A stretch of 64,000 nt of DNA from Chaetoceros tenuissimus (GCA_021927905.1 BLLK01000047.1:372001-436000); one strand, 5' to 3'. Counted from the stretch's first letter, positions 32,511 to 44,310 are shown. Numbers and translations are program-made. The notes: generated by a model not told the origin, from the letters alone.

Positions 32511-35500
32511 TCAAGACTTTCTTTTGCAAGTCAAACAGATTCCACCCGTAACCCTTCTAGCCTCGCATCCTTCGGTTGCACAATGGAACTCAGGTTTCCA
32601 GTTCCCATTCTCGTCCTGCTCAAATTTCTTCCTGTAGCAAGGCTTGCAAAGATCATCCTTATTTTTTCTAACATTGCATCCTTCGGTTGCACAAAGGACT
32701 TCAGGTTTCCAGTTCCCATTCTCGTCCTGCTCAAATTTCTTCCTGTAGCAGCCTTCGCAAAGATCCTGCTTTCTTTTTCTAACATTGCATCCTTCGGTTG
32801 CACAATGGAACTCAGGTTTCCAGTTCCCATTCTCGTCCTGCTCAAATTTCTTGCTGTAGCATTTCTTGCAAAGATCACCCTTATTTTTTCTAACATTGCA
32901 TCCTTCGGTTGCACAAAGGACTTCAGGTTTCCAGTTATCTTGCTCGTCCTGCTCAAATTTCTTCCTGTAGCAAGGCTTGCAAAGATCATCCTTCTCTTTT
33001 CTAGCCTCGCATCCTTCGGTTGCACAATGGAACTCAGGTTTCCAGTTCCCATTCTCGTCCTGCTCAAATTTCTTCCTGTAGCAGCCTTCGCAAAGATCAT
33101 CCTTCTCTTTTCTAGCCTCGCATCCTTCGGTTGCACAATGGAACTCAGGTTTCCAGTTCCCATTCTCGTCCTGCTCAAATTTCTTCCTGTAGCAGCCTTC
33201 GCAAAGATCATCCTTCTCTTTTCTAACATTGCATCCTTCGGTTGCACAAAGGACTTCAGGTTTCCAGTTCCCATTCTCGTCCTGCTCAAATTTCTTCCTG
33301 TAGCAGCCTTTGCAATATTTTGATTGACACCTTTTATACCCACAGCCTGCAGCCGTACACATCTGGTATGGCAACAGATTAATTTTCCTCCCACTCCTAG
33401 CTTCCATTGTAACGCTCGTCTTCATATGAGCGTCATTTACACGATTGGACATGGTACGCTTTCTTCTATCTGCCTTGGCTTTCTGCATTGGTTTTGTCAT
33501 TATTTGCTTTGCTCCAAGTGATTCCCGGAGTGACACAATATCATCGTAGTGTTCACTGAGCGAAGACTTGGTATCAAGATCTGCACGAACTTCTGCTTCA
33601 CTGAGCGATGACTTGGTAGCGAGATCTCCGCGAACTTCTCCTTCAATATGAGACGTCGCTGAACAGTAGGTTATTATGGCTGCATCATTGCATGACTCAA
33701 ATAAGTAACTTGCTATCTTTCCACCTGCTTGAATGTTATGGGAGAGATGAGCTTCAAGCTCCGCAATAGTACAGTTGGGTAATACTTTTTGAAGAATGTC
33801 AGGAGTCTTTCCCTGGCTACCCAAAAGCCATTCTACTGCATCGGTTGAAAACTTTAGAATGGAAATAAATTCGTGTCCACGAGCTTCGAGACATTCAATA
33901 GCTACTGGCAAGAGGCGTTCACTAAAATATTGAGAGTCTTCTTGAAACATTTTCAATTGTAAAAGCACTTCATCAACGATCGCTTTCGCTTTCCTGTATT
34001 TTGGGTCGTACCCATGCTCTTGATCCAAACCAAGCGTCTGAGACATGTCAATGAACCAGGTAATGGCTTCGGTGAAATCATACGGAAGAAAACGGCAAGC
34101 CTCCTGATTGATAGCATATCCAACGTCTTTTCCTAATATAGACGAAAGTACTTTCGTAAAGTCTTCGATAATACCTTCTGTTTCCATATATCCTTCCTCG
34201 CGGTGGTTTGCTTGCAGAAAAACATTCTTCCCTTTCAACTTTCCAGTCGGAAGTACAGGGAAACGGTTATTGCGAGCGGACATGCATTTCTTCAGTTCAG
34301 ACACGTATACTTTATTTTGTAGCAGTTCCGTCCCTACTTCGTTGTTTTTATTCATGTCTACAATTAGCTCTGGAACATCACCTCCACCAATGTTGACCAT
34401 AGGAATGCTATCCTGCAAAAAACCTTCCAGGGCAACATTACCGCAAGAAGCTAGTGTGTATAGAATATCCTGACTCACATTAGTTAGGTTCACTGCCATC
34501 TGATCCAAATGATTCATTTCAATGGCTTGCCTCCTCTCGCGCTTGTATAGTTGGTTTTCTCTCTGTAGTTCTCTATTTTTCTGTATGAGCATGTACATTA
34601 CTTCTGAGAACGGCAGTTTCTCTGTAGCAGACTATGTAACCAAAGTTTCAATATAAGTTAGATGAAGCAAATATCATATGTGTTAGGCATTATAGATGCA
34701 GGAGAAAAGATATAATCTATTGTACTTACTTTCACAACCGGAACAAGGAATGTAGATTCATCCACTTCTTCCTTACTCTCTGATGAATCACTCATTTCAT
34801 CAGTTAAATCACCATAAATTTCTACTGCAGAAGAGTTGCTCTCGTTTTCCTGAAAAGAGTCAGAGAATTCGGAAATAGCCTGCGAAGAAACAGATATCTC
34901 GCTTCTCTTCGCAGAGAGTTGGACAGTAGTCACTTCCTTTCTCTCCTTTGCCTAAATAAATTGAATTAGACTTTGAATAATAATCAGAAAGAAAAGGAAT
35001 AATATTATACTTACTTCAAAGTTGGTTTCAACACGCGGCTGTTTCTCCCCTGCAGAATGTTGCTGTATAAATTGTAGTTGTCGCTGTTGATCCTTGATAG
35101 TTTCATCCTTTTCTATGAGTAGTTGCTTTAGTCTTTGCAATGATGCCTTTTGATCCTTGATGGTTTTCTTGCTCTCCTCAACATTCAGAGAAAGCATATT
35201 AACTTGCGAGGTAAGCTTCGTGATTTCTTTTTCACTGCATTTGTTTTGCTGTTGTGCCTTTTCGAGTTCTTTTTCGAGGTTGGCTGTATTAGTAGTATGG
35301 CGGGTAAGTATATTTCGCTTTTCTTCCTCAGCAGTTGTGGTCGCACGAGTGAGTTCCAATGTCAACGCAGTTTCATCTTCAAGCCATTTCTTCTCTTTCT
35401 TGAGATAATTGCTCTTTGCCTCTCGATTGGCTAAAGTAAGCTCCTCGCACTTGGAAGTAAGAGTCGCAATTCTTTCATCCTTGTCCTTGTTGGCGTTATT

Positions 35501-35982
35501 TTGGCACTTGATTATGAAATTGATTTCACGCTCACTTTCCTGAGCATACTCCTTCACAGCTTTCATATCACTATAAACAAAGAATCATGAGTACAAATAA
35601 GTAAGCAAAAAGAAAGGCAATTCGAATCTTTGAACTTACTCAGAGTCATTCTCCTTAACCTGAAGTTTCGGTACAGGAGTATACTCCTTGTCTACTTTGC
35701 GCATAATAGAATTCCAATACTTAGATTTCTTCACATGAAGCTGAAGTTCCTTTGTGACATCCTTATTGATAAGGGCACCATTTGACTGACGAGCATCAAG
35801 TTTCTTGAATTGATCGATTGTTTCTACAGCAGGTCTTTGTCTGAAATCAAGATTGAAATTAGTACCGGTAAAACGAATCGATTTGGAATACAACAATCTA
35901 CTTACCTTTTGTGCGCCGGAGAAGTAAAATTGGCTCCCCTTTTTTTGGGAGTCTTGGAATCTCTCTTACTTGGACTCTTCAT
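32511..35982 (-). CDS. Coiled-coil protein ending in Cys-rich 37-residue repeats, five exons
   Basis: Exons 35982-35906, 35840-35640, 35570-35015, 34951-34730 and 34631-32511 join in frame at GT-AG sites to 1058 residues. The start MKSPSKRDSKTPKKRG is basic. Exon 3 is a long coiled coil (NLEKELEKAQQQNKC and on). Exon 4 is acidic and Ser-rich. Exon 5 adds a helical domain, a doubled EVR[GA]DL[AD]TKSSLSE unit, and then the array. The array has six full 37-residue units of the form CATEGCNVRKxKxDLCxxCY, KKFEQDENGNWKPE, plus a degenerate unit at each side. Each unit has C-x4-C-x9-C-x2-C, a likely zinc site. In diatoms similar C..EGC..-type repeats are found in proteins annotated as WRKY19-like. 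Function unknown. Confidence 0.8.
32515..33360 (-). repeat. 111-bp tandem repeat array within the coding exon
   Basis: About seven to eight units of 111 bases, each encoding one Cys-rich 37-residue module. Units are so alike that other reading frames also stay open across it. Two spellings alternate at the Cys-flanking positions (NVRK/EARK, PEVL/PEFH), a pattern expected of unequal crossing-over or gene conversion. Confidence 0.85.
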
Positions 35983-36729
35983 TCTGTTGGAATTGTTCTA
36001 TATGCAATAGAATAGAACGCTATAGAGCGCCAATCTTTGAGAGACAAAGAAAGACTGATGAGTGTAAATTCAATTGAATCGATCATTGCAAAGCCATTCA
36101 CTTACTTCTGATCTCTAACTGCCTTTCTCTAACTTTAAAATCAATATACAGAGTTGATAAAATGTAGTTGTGTTGGAATCAAGTGGACTAGAATGGTAAA
36201 GTTTCTACCAAAGAGAAAAGACAATGATTCTTTTCGAAATGGATGAAGCTCACATCATTCCTAGGTCTCTTTTTCAAAATTCAAAAATTCTTTCCTTAAA
36301 GAAGCTGGAGTCCCGTATTCCACTTCAGTCCCATTTTTGGAATCTTTATTTTTTCGATGATCACACATCGCAGTGTTTCCGGTACAAATTCAGGACTACC
36401 GGAACGAGTTGTAAGTAAAATAGATGTTTTCTTTCCATTTGGGTATTATCCAATATCAATGCAGAATAGACACCACTTCATTGTTGTACTATGCTTATCA
36501 TGATTTCCTACAAACAGTACATTGAGTCTGTGAGAGATAAAAAAGTTGGAAGCACAGTGGATCTTGTTGCTTTCTATCCATATTAATAATTGTTGTTTGG
36601 AGAGTGATCACTACATCATCATTCTTCCAATCGCTGGTCTGTATGTGTTGTCGGAAGGAGCTGGCGGTATCATGACTAGAAAAAAGACTATCTGAAACTA
36701 TAAATACGCGAATGCGGTTTAATGAAGTC
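35983..36729. other. Intergenic region
   Basis: It lies upstream of the Cys-repeat gene and at the 3' end of the Tim17-like gene. A 64-codon plus-strand frame at 36224 ends at a donor-like GTAAGT but has no recognisable content. Nothing else seen. Confidence 0.4.
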
Positions 36730-37338
36730 TTATTGAGTCTCTCGCATGTAGTTACTGAATATGTCCATGCCTATTAACATTCCAGCGTAAGGAATATTGG
36801 CTCGCATTGCTGGTTTTATCGATAAAGCGCCAATCCCAACAACACTTGCTCCAATAGTTTCCCAGACAATTCCAGGGTCTGCAGCAACTTTGATTCCATA
36901 TTTTAAAGAATGAAATCCTGCAAAGAATACACCGAAAACACCAGCAGCTCGTGTCGTCCCTTGCATTAAAAACTTTCCTTTTGCCATATTAGATGCCTTC
37001 TTCAATATAGGAGATTCTCCAGCAGTTCTCATTCCATCCATAAATCCAAACACAGCTCCTGTGATACTTCCAATACTACCACCAAAGGCCATGGAACGAA
37101 TCAAATCAGGAGTATTGTAATCAACACCTCTCAACAATCCTGACTTCTTTTTCTGAACTTCTGGAGGTACAAATTCGGTTGACCCTTGTTGGATGTTTCC
37201 CGACAAGGCTTCTTTTTCTTTTGCTGCTTCTTTATTCAATTTTCTGTAGAGATGTTCTTTTGCGTTTTCATATTCTGGAGCGGAAACGTCTTGTAACCTT
37301 GACCAAGGAATAAATCTACTTCTGTCCCATGATGTCAT
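36730..37338 (-). CDS. Tim17/22/23-superfamily membrane protein
   Basis: A 202-residue protein starting MTSWDRSRFIPWSRLQDVSA; a longer open frame upstream lacks an ATG. From about residue 80 it has four hydrophobic glycine-rich helices: GGSIGSITGAVFGFMDGM, AAGVFGVFFAGFHSLKYGI, TIGASVVGIGALS, and YAGMLIGMDIFSNYM. This is the Tim17/22/23 pattern, shared by complex I proteins such as NDUFA11 and TIMMDC1. The protein therefore most likely sits in the mitochondrial inner membrane. The subfamily is not settled. Its last 21 codons recur at 32335-32401. Confidence 0.65.
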   Translation of the reverse strand: MTSWDRSRFIPWSRLQDVSAPEYENAKEHLYRKLNKEAAKEKEALSGNIQQGSTEFVPPEVQKKKSGLLRGVDYNTPDLIRSMAFGGSIGSITGAVFGFMDGMRTAGESPILKKASNMAKGKFLMQGTTRAAGVFGVFFAGFHSLKYGIKVAADPGIVWETIGASVVGIGALSIKPAMRANIPYAGMLIGMDIFSNYMRETQ

Positions 37339-37644
37339 CTTGTTTTGTTTTATATATGTATTATTAAACTTTAAGTAGTGAATACCAATGTTTCTTTTGA
37401 AGCAAAGAAATCGAAGTATAGACAGTGGTAAATGAAAATGAAAATAGTGTGGGTCTTTCAAATTTCTATCTTTTGATTGGAGCTCTTGGTTTCGCACTTT
37501 GAGAAAGAAAAGGGAAGCAAAGAAGGAAGTAAATACCGAAATATTGTCATTGGAAACCAGAGTTCAATTCTTACATTGAAATAGATACGTAGCTCATTCA
37601 GGAAAGAGTAAAAGCGAGTAAAGAGATTTAAATAACTTTACTTC
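37339..37644. other. Intergenic gap
   Basis: It separates the RBR ligase from the downstream Tim17-like gene, both on the minus strand. Nothing recognisable is seen. Confidence 0.45.
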
Positions 37645-39966
37645 TTATAAATATCTTCTTGTATTTACAATGTTTCTTCCTTTCCAAGCGCTGACTTTCT
37701 GAGATCCTGACATGTCTACAATGTCATCTTCTTCGTCATTCTTCTTTGATTTCCAACCCTCTTTTTTGCGCTTTTCTCTCTTGTTTAGAGGAGCTTCTCT
37801 AAAGAACAAATCTTTGTTTTTCAAGCGTGATCGTGTTCCCTTGTAGGCAAAAGTTTCTTGGGTCTCACGAAGAATAGTAGACGCAGTCTTACTTGACTTC
37901 AAAGTATCGCGATGTGAGAACAAGCTCAGATATGTGAAGAGGTTGGATGGACCAAGTTCTCTGAGAAAATTTCGTAGTTGAGGATCAACAGGACTTTTTT
38001 CATTTGCTGTAATGACTCTCTCAAGTTCATCTACTGAATACCTGTTCTCACCGTATAATGCTTCGTAAAGAGTCTTCATCTTGTCATTGCAATGAACTAC
38101 TGAATCTAGAGAAGAGTCAGATCTTTTGTTTCGTTTGTAAAGGCGGAGAGTGGTAGACCACAACATCATTTGCAACAAGTACAAATCAAATGCGTCACTA
38201 TGGGAACTCTTAGCTGCATTTTCCCTCGTCATTTTTTCGAACCTAGTGTTGATTTTTCTGTGGAATTTGACAAGTTCGACCTCGCATTTGAAGTTGGAAT
38301 TGTCATCAAGGCCAAGCAAATCAGTATCCTTTTTATAAACATCAATTTTCATTTGTTGGCACCTATAGAAACCACACTTTGCACCATCACCTCCACAAAT
38401 CCAACAAAAGTAACTATTGCAATTTCTACACGTCATGTGAAGGCAACCCCCTGCTTTCGTTATTCTCATTCCACATTTTGGACACGGCTTGGAGTTGCTC
38501 TCAAGCCATCGGGTTGTCTGTGCCTCAGCCAATAATGTATCATTTTTAATATCATTCTGAATAAATTCGCTCTCTGAACAACGTAAACCTACATGGGATT
38601 TCTTCCCACATTCAATGCATAATGAAGTACCACAGGAGCAAAGCTGAATATCCCCACCCTTACAATTGGACTTTGTTACATCATTGTGCGTTCTATGACG
38701 ATTAGTGAATAGTCCAGTACATGCAGGAGTTGTACAATGAACCACCTGTCTTGTATTGTCCATCATATATTTCTCCATTCTATACTGGATCAGATCATTG
38801 AATACATCTACTTTTTCTATCATACTTGTAGCACTAATATCTTCTGATTTCTTTTCGAACAAGATATGCGCACTGTCTCTTTTACTTAACTTTTGAGCTC
38901 TACACTTGTATCCAGGGCATGATATTGAGGGAGCACCAGACGACCTTGCAGCTTTGAGCAACCCCTCCCAACATTCTACGCAAGTCACATGCTTACAACC
39001 TGATAGATGGTACGACGATTGTGCCTCCAAAGTGTCGAAGCAAACGATGCAAACTCCTGGAATCTCATCAGACATTGTGACAGATGAGTCTTTGTACATA
39101 TCTACCCTTGGGAGAGATTCAAGACGATCAGCTTTATCAGAGGCATCAAGTATAGAGATCAGATCTTGAGCGAGTTCAATGTTGAGATTAGGAGTGGACA
39201 CCATAGACTCAAACATTTTCGCAAAAGATTTCTTTGAAGCTTGTTTTGCTGATTCCCCGAGATTGGACAAAACATACATACCAATGCGTTCCTTACCATC
39301 AAGTACGAGTGAAGTCACAGTCCTAAATAAATCCTCGTACGTTGCCTTTTCTTGAATTTCATTGCTGAATGTATCAACTATGATACGTCGTATTTCTTGG
39401 CATATATGTAACAAGTTGTTTGTAGAATGATCTTTGCTTGTAGTCATTGGAACGACCTCGACATCAATTCCTTTCGAAGTACTGACCTTCCAAATGATTA
39501 GGAATGACACTCCTGATGATTCACAAATTAGTGTTAAAGATGCCCTTAGGTCATGTCCACCAAGGTTTGAATAATGTAAGGTATCATCTTTTAATAAAAA
39601 TGAAGAAAACTGTTTGTATTTTGAATCATAACAAACGTCTGCCCTCAAGGTTTCATCTATGCAACAACTTTTTGTTTCTTGACAAAGTAATTTTTTGTTG
39701 GAAGTTGGTGTAGAGTATGTTTCTTCAGATTCTAATGTTCTCTCCTTTTTGCTCTGTGACTTCCTTTCTTTGTGGTCTGGATCATACTGCAATGAATTGG
39801 TCATGTTCAATGCTTCAGTCATGTCCAACTTGAATGTCGGAATAGCTTCCAAAGGTTGCTCATAAAAATCGGAATCAAAATCTTCAACGTCGAGCTCGTA
39901 ATCTTCACTATATTCATCTAAATCATAAACCATGTTCAAAAGGCTTTTGCGGTCACACTTCGTCAT
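37645..39966 (-). CDS. RBR (RING-IBR-RING) E3 ubiquitin ligase
   Basis: A 773-residue intronless protein. The N-terminal third is acidic, then comes a compact region of unknown fold (about 110-260). RING1 spans about 306-355 (CIVCFDTLEAQ... CKHVTCVECW). The IBR spans about 395-465 (CTTPACTGLF... CSCGTSLCIECGKKSH). RING2 spans about 495-536 (PCPKCGMRITKAGGCLHMTC... FCWICGG), with Cys508 in GGCLHMTC as the expected ubiquitin-accepting cysteine. RBR enzymes pass ubiquitin through this Cys. After RING2 a helical region rich in basic residues resembles the Ariadne region that holds the enzyme inactive. The tail is very basic. No UBL domain, so Ariadne type rather than parkin type. Confidence 0.92.
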   Translation of the reverse strand: MTKCDRKSLLNMVYDLDEYSEDYELDVEDFDSDFYEQPLEAIPTFKLDMTEALNMTNSLQYDPDHKERKSQSKKERTLESEETYSTPTSNKKLLCQETKSCCIDETLRADVCYDSKYKQFSSFLLKDDTLHYSNLGGHDLRASLTLICESSGVSFLIIWKVSTSKGIDVEVVPMTTSKDHSTNNLLHICQEIRRIIVDTFSNEIQEKATYEDLFRTVTSLVLDGKERIGMYVLSNLGESAKQASKKSFAKMFESMVSTPNLNIELAQDLISILDASDKADRLESLPRVDMYKDSSVTMSDEIPGVCIVCFDTLEAQSSYHLSGCKHVTCVECWEGLLKAARSSGAPSISCPGYKCRAQKLSKRDSAHILFEKKSEDISATSMIEKVDVFNDLIQYRMEKYMMDNTRQVVHCTTPACTGLFTNRHRTHNDVTKSNCKGGDIQLCSCGTSLCIECGKKSHVGLRCSESEFIQNDIKNDTLLAEAQTTRWLESNSKPCPKCGMRITKAGGCLHMTCRNCNSYFCWICGGDGAKCGFYRCQQMKIDVYKKDTDLLGLDDNSNFKCEVELVKFHRKINTRFEKMTRENAAKSSHSDAFDLYLLQMMLWSTTLRLYKRNKRSDSSLDSVVHCNDKMKTLYEALYGENRYSVDELERVITANEKSPVDPQLRNFLRELGPSNLFTYLSLFSHRDTLKSSKTASTILRETQETFAYKGTRSRLKNKDLFFREAPLNKREKRKKEGWKSKKNDEEDDIVDMSGSQKVSAWKGRNIVNTRRYL

Positions 39967-40278
39967 TTTTTTTACCTGCTACTATATTTTCTTTTCTTGA
40001 TTGGATTATTCTAGTGTCGCGATGACTGCGGATTGTAGCATCCAATCCTTCTTGTGATGTGATATTTTGTTTATTTTCATAAAGTATGAGACCATGAGTA
40101 AGCTTCATTATTTTAGAAGATACTAAGACTAGGATCAACAATGACTTCAAAGATCACGAGCGAATTCCCAAGACTTCTCTATCCATATTGGGTTAGGGGT
40201 TACTCCCATTTTATTATAAGCTCTTTTTTCAGGCAAAGGTTTGAACATTTATATTCTAGTCTACCTTTAAATCGCCAT

Positions 40279-40959
40279 TTAGTCTTTCATGTTCTTCCAT
40301 GTCCAAGACCCCAAAGCAACGCCAATAATTGTGCAAATGAAATCAATAGCTAGTACCGGAAATCCCATAAAAGATTCAGACAAAGATGCTCCAGGGAAGT
40401 CGATGTTGACCTTGATAATTGTAATCAATGCATCTCCAAATCCTTTTCCGAATAAAATAAGACTAACAGCCAATAAAGGAAACTTGAGTGGGTATTTACT
40501 TTCATTTTCGAGTCGCTCAAGCATTGCACTACTTGTCTCTTCTTCCGGTATCATCCAATCCTCTGGAACTCCTTCAGCAGGACGAGAGAGTCTTTTTGAT
40601 ACAATTGGTGCAGCAAGCTCTGGTCTTAAGCGTTCAACTTCCTTTCTACTATATCCCAATTCTTCAATAAGAATTCTTTTAGTTTGCTGATTTATGAATA
40701 ACACAGATGTCCCTTCTGGCGAAGCATCTTTAGCCAATTCTGAAATATCGTCAGCTTCTGGAGTCGCAGAAGGCGGCAGTGATGCAATTACATTCTCGTC
40801 GACATCACTCTCTTTTTCAAAGATCCTGTAACTAGGACGTGATTTTTGTTTTTTACTAGAGAAAAGCTTTGTGTTCTGGAGGCTCGGTGTGACGAAACCG
40901 AAAGTTTCATGAATGTAAACACCAAGCAGTACAAGTAAAATTGTTTGAAGTCGGCGCAT
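40279..40959 (-). CDS. Plastid-targeted membrane protein of unknown function
   Basis: A 226-residue protein. It begins with a signal peptide (RRLQTILLVLLGVYIHETFG) and a FVTP cleavage-type motif close to the diatom AFAP consensus. The soluble middle is Pro/Ser/Glu-rich (LSRPAEGVPEDWMIPEEE). Two helices end it: KFPLLAVSLILFGKGFGDAL and FPVLAIDFICTIIGVALGSW. A thylakoid or envelope membrane site is likely. I recognise no family. Confidence 0.75.
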   Translation of the reverse strand: MRRLQTILLVLLGVYIHETFGFVTPSLQNTKLFSSKKQKSRPSYRIFEKESDVDENVIASLPPSATPEADDISELAKDASPEGTSVLFINQQTKRILIEELGYSRKEVERLRPELAAPIVSKRLSRPAEGVPEDWMIPEEETSSAMLERLENESKYPLKFPLLAVSLILFGKGFGDALITIIKVNIDFPGASLSESFMGFPVLAIDFICTIIGVALGSWTWKNMKD

Positions 40960-41430
40960 ATTTCTCCTCTAATTCTTGTCAAATCAGGAACGAGGAAGGA
41001 TAACTTATGGACTAATACTCTTTCTCTACCTCTCTAATTATTATAGAGGTGTATTGACGAGTACACAGCGAATGACAGATGAAGATGCTATTTTGGAAAA
41101 ATTTCCAACGCATCAACAAACAGCCATGCTAAACAACATTTACAACAAAGGACGAAGACAGACGAAAAGGACAAACAAAATTGACAGTTAAAAAGATGTT
41201 ATTTAAATAAAACCCGGAAACCGCATTAAACAGGCACTCTTCTTCTTAATTTGCGTATTGCATGTATTCTTCATATAAGTATATATATATATAGCAGAGG
41301 GAGGGTGCAGTGAGCCGAGCGCACTATCTAGTAACATTGACAGTTGCTCTTATCTTGCCTAGTATCCTTCTTTGCTCGACAAGCAGATCGAAGGTCGCAG
41401 GCAGGACAGTTGGAAGTTGAAACGACTGCA
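40960..41430. promoter_or_regulatory. Divergent upstream region with an AT repeat
   Basis: The gap separates the plastid membrane protein (minus) and the exostosin-like gene (plus). It holds a short TA dinucleotide run at about 41279-41293. The 18-base string ACAGACGAAAAGGACAAA at 41158 recurs at 50784. No gene is visible. Confidence 0.45.
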
Positions 41431-42949
41431 ATGCCCAGATTGTTGAGTACGAGTAGTCGCAAGTCACATCATGTTGTTCCTAAAATTATTTTATATGCAG
41501 TTTTTTTTTCGATCATGTTCATTTTGAAGACGCATATACTAATGATGGGTCACTTCTTGAGGGTCAAACAAGATTATTTGTCATTGGGTTCCGAACCATC
41601 TTCAATTCTTAGTACCAGTGTTCTCAATAATACCAGCAGGAGCATGCTGTCTCTCCCTTTTTATATCTATGAGAATGAAATACTGAGGAATGCAACAATC
41701 TATAACTACACATTTTTCTGTGAGGAGCATAAACAAAATTGTGAGCTCGAACACGACCCAGAGTTATTCAAAGAGATAGATTGCAGAGAAGTGTCTACAT
41801 TTGAGCACATAGTAGAAAAAGAACTTTTCGTTGGCTGTCGTATGCAATCATATGAATTCCATTTTGTGAATTCTGCTCTTTCTCACCCAATGAGAACACA
41901 TGATCCATCAAAAGCATCATTATTTGTGGTGCCGACGTTAATCATGTCTGCTTTGATAAACAGCATATATGATGAAAAAGGGAAATTCCCAAAGATTAAT
42001 TTTGGTCAGGTGCAAAACTTGGATTCTGTACTGAGCGCTAGTGAGTGGTTCCAAAGAAGTAATGGGAAAGATCACATTTCAATCATGTCTTTTTTTGGAG
42101 GAGACAAAGTATTCGGTTTAGGTAATGGACCAGAAAAGGAAAGGTTTACGAACATTACATCATGCAATGTGGTCCAATGGCTTGAAGGTGAACCCACCAC
42201 AAAGGCAGTAAATGTCCGTGAGCATTTGATTCCTGACCGAGTGGCATTTCCTGCCATGTATACAGGACAACCTGCATGTGGTCGTCAAGAAGAGACATTT
42301 ATGCATGTGCAACACAACAAAACACAAGATGTAGTATTTGTAGGTGCAATGGTAAGGAATAATAAAAGGTGCAACCTTTGCAATTACCGAATGAGATTTC
42401 GACGTCATGGCTACAATTGGATTTCTCATTCAAAATGGTCTTATGCAGTATTTGGGAAAGGTGAAAACTGTCCACATGTACAAGAGGCGCGTGTTGGAAT
42501 GCATTTTCGTGGAGATACTATTTCTGCCAGTCGATTAATTGACACAATTCTAAGTGGGACAGTGCCGGTCTTCACTGCCAAGGAACAATATTTAGCAGTC
42601 CCTGACTTTATTGACTGGGACAAGATTTCATATTTTGCAAATATTGAAAATATAACCGAATTCAATACGAGTATGAATTCCATTCTAGCGAACAGAACAG
42701 ACATTGACATCAAAACGCGAAACGTTCTTCAAAATCAGGACATCTTTGACTGGCAGAGTGGCGCGACATTTGATATGTACATGGTAAGAAGAAGTTGTTT
42801 AACTACATTTCATTGTGAAACAAAAAGGTAACTTTGATCTAACCTCAGACATGGTGCCTTTTTTTCTATAAAAGTATTACTTTCAGCGTTGGCTGTATCC
42901 CAATAGCACACGACTTGAAACCTCTCAATTCAGCGCTCTCAAACTTTGA
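41431..42949 (+). CDS. Exostosin-family glycosyltransferase (GT47-like), two exons
   Basis: Exons 41431-42783 and 42887-42949 join in frame to 471 residues. A type II signal anchor lies near residues 16-40 (KIILYAVFFSIMFILKTHIL). The lumenal part has an exostosin pattern: FHFVNSALSHPMRTHDPSKA with SLFVVPTLI early, then YNWISHSKWSYAVFGKGENC and the donor-binding stretch MHFRGDTISASRLIDTILSG, TVPVFTAKEQYLAVPDFIDW. Exostosins add sugars in the Golgi; GT47 includes xylan, pectin and heparan enzymes. The acceptor is unknown. The start is the first ATG that leaves a normal anchor; a TTG-led extension upstream is unlikely. The last exon adds only 20 residues. Confidence 0.85.
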
Positions 42950-43363
42950 TCAAATTGCGAAGGGAACCTCTCGATAAGTAGAACAGTGAAAGGGTTTTTG
43001 AGGATTTAGCAGAAAGATACCCTGTCTCAAGTTCTTCGAGCTTATGAATCATGATGAATACATTTTTGAAGTATTTTTTTATGACATAAATTTGGCTGCT
43101 ATGAAAATTTCGGCATGTCTACATTCTTCGTTTATGGTTTAGTTGAGGGGGCCCAGTCTACGCCATTTCACAAATTCACAACAAATTCACAAAACATACT
43201 TACCTAGGCATTATTCGCACACGGTTCCACGAGAACCACCCGTTGGTTCCATCTTGGTTCCATATTTCAACGTACGTACTTACCGTACCAGATTCTACAT
43301 ACAATCAGTGTTAACATGGAAGAAAACATTGAATTGAAATGAAAGAAACCAAGATTTTACTCC

Positions 43364-43834
43364 TTAAATATATGCTTTAGTCCATAGTTCATCTAGATCA
43401 CCATTGCACCTTGCAAACAATCGCACCTCAAGCATGTCTTCAAGCATACGTCCACATGTTTCAACAATCACGTTCAATTGAGAAAACACTCTCTCTACAG
43501 CGCAACTTGAAACTTGTATCAATGCTATCAATCGTAATGCTTTTGAAAATGCTGGAAAAGATGTGCTTTCTTCAGTCACTATGGGCCTCCACCATTCCCA
43601 AATTCGCCTCGCTTTTTCACCCGGATCTTTCCTCCAATCTTCATCGACTCTATTCGGTCCTAATCTTTTTCTTCGCTTCTCCAACCGACTTTCAAACAAT
43701 TTTGACCGGTCCATATCCCAATTAAAATTAAAATCTCTTACACGTTCTAGAATTTTAGGAACTTCTGCTTTTAGCTCTTGTATGAAGTCATCACTGAATT
43801 CTGGAAACCCGAAACTAGGTAGTAGTTCTCCCAA
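43364..43834 (-). pseudogene. hAT transposase, C-terminal dimerisation domain fragment
   Basis: The open frame encodes about 156 residues and continues a little upstream without an ATG. It holds WEWWRPIVTEESTSFPAFSK, LRLIALIQVSSCAVERVFSQ and LNVIVETCGRMLEDMLEVRL, which is the hAT C-terminal (Dimer_Tnp_hAT) domain. The catalytic core and the zinc finger are absent, so the fragment cannot transpose itself. It could persist as a neutral relic. Confidence 0.85.
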
Positions 43835-44089
43835 TTTGTTCTTGAGCTGCAGGTCTCTTTGACATGATCCTATTATTATATTATATTTTATAAATGAATA
43901 ATGAAACCAAATTCCTAATTACACGCATAGAGATTACTTCTTTATTAAATTAGAAAAAGTAGTAAAAGGTAAACTATTAGATTCTAGTATTTTAGCTCAT
44001 AATGTCGCTAAATTGAAGTCAATAAGAGTCAACGAGCTAATTTAGAAGGTTCCATTGGTTCCGGTTCCGTTCCATCGGATTTTGGTCGA

Positions 44090-44310
44090 TGCCGTAGATA
44101 CTCTGATATGGATATTTATAATCGGCTAAATGACCTGATCGTGTCACGATCTAGGCTATATTCTTATGATACAATAGCCCCTTCGGCGATAGAGTCTTGT
44201 TGAAGCAAAAGATACGGAGAAGCGTTGTGCTCTCTGTCGAGAAGCCAACGACCTCTTTTTAAGTAACTAATCTAATCACAATTAACTTACCCACTTAGAT
44301 ATCTTAGGCA
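44090..44310 (+). repeat. 5' LTR of the Ty3/gypsy element
   Basis: A 221-base terminal repeat with TGCC...GGCA ends. It matches the 3' LTR at every position I compared. Confidence 0.95.

Noticed and set aside
32499-33323. A 274-codon plus-strand frame and a 287-codon minus-strand frame over the Cys-repeat array
   Set aside because: The repeat unit is 111 bases, a multiple of three, so any open frame in one unit stays open in all. They lack family content and overlap the real exon.
36224-36418. 64-codon plus-strand frame ending at a donor-like site
   Set aside because: No acceptor and second exon with matching phase could be found, and the peptide has no family features.
39953-40150. 65-codon minus-strand frame just upstream of the RBR ligase
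   Set aside because: It overlaps the ligase start in another frame and has no domain.
43143-43337. 64-codon plus-strand frame across the left hAT end
   Set aside because: It crosses the target duplication and the inverted terminal repeat, so it is chance.
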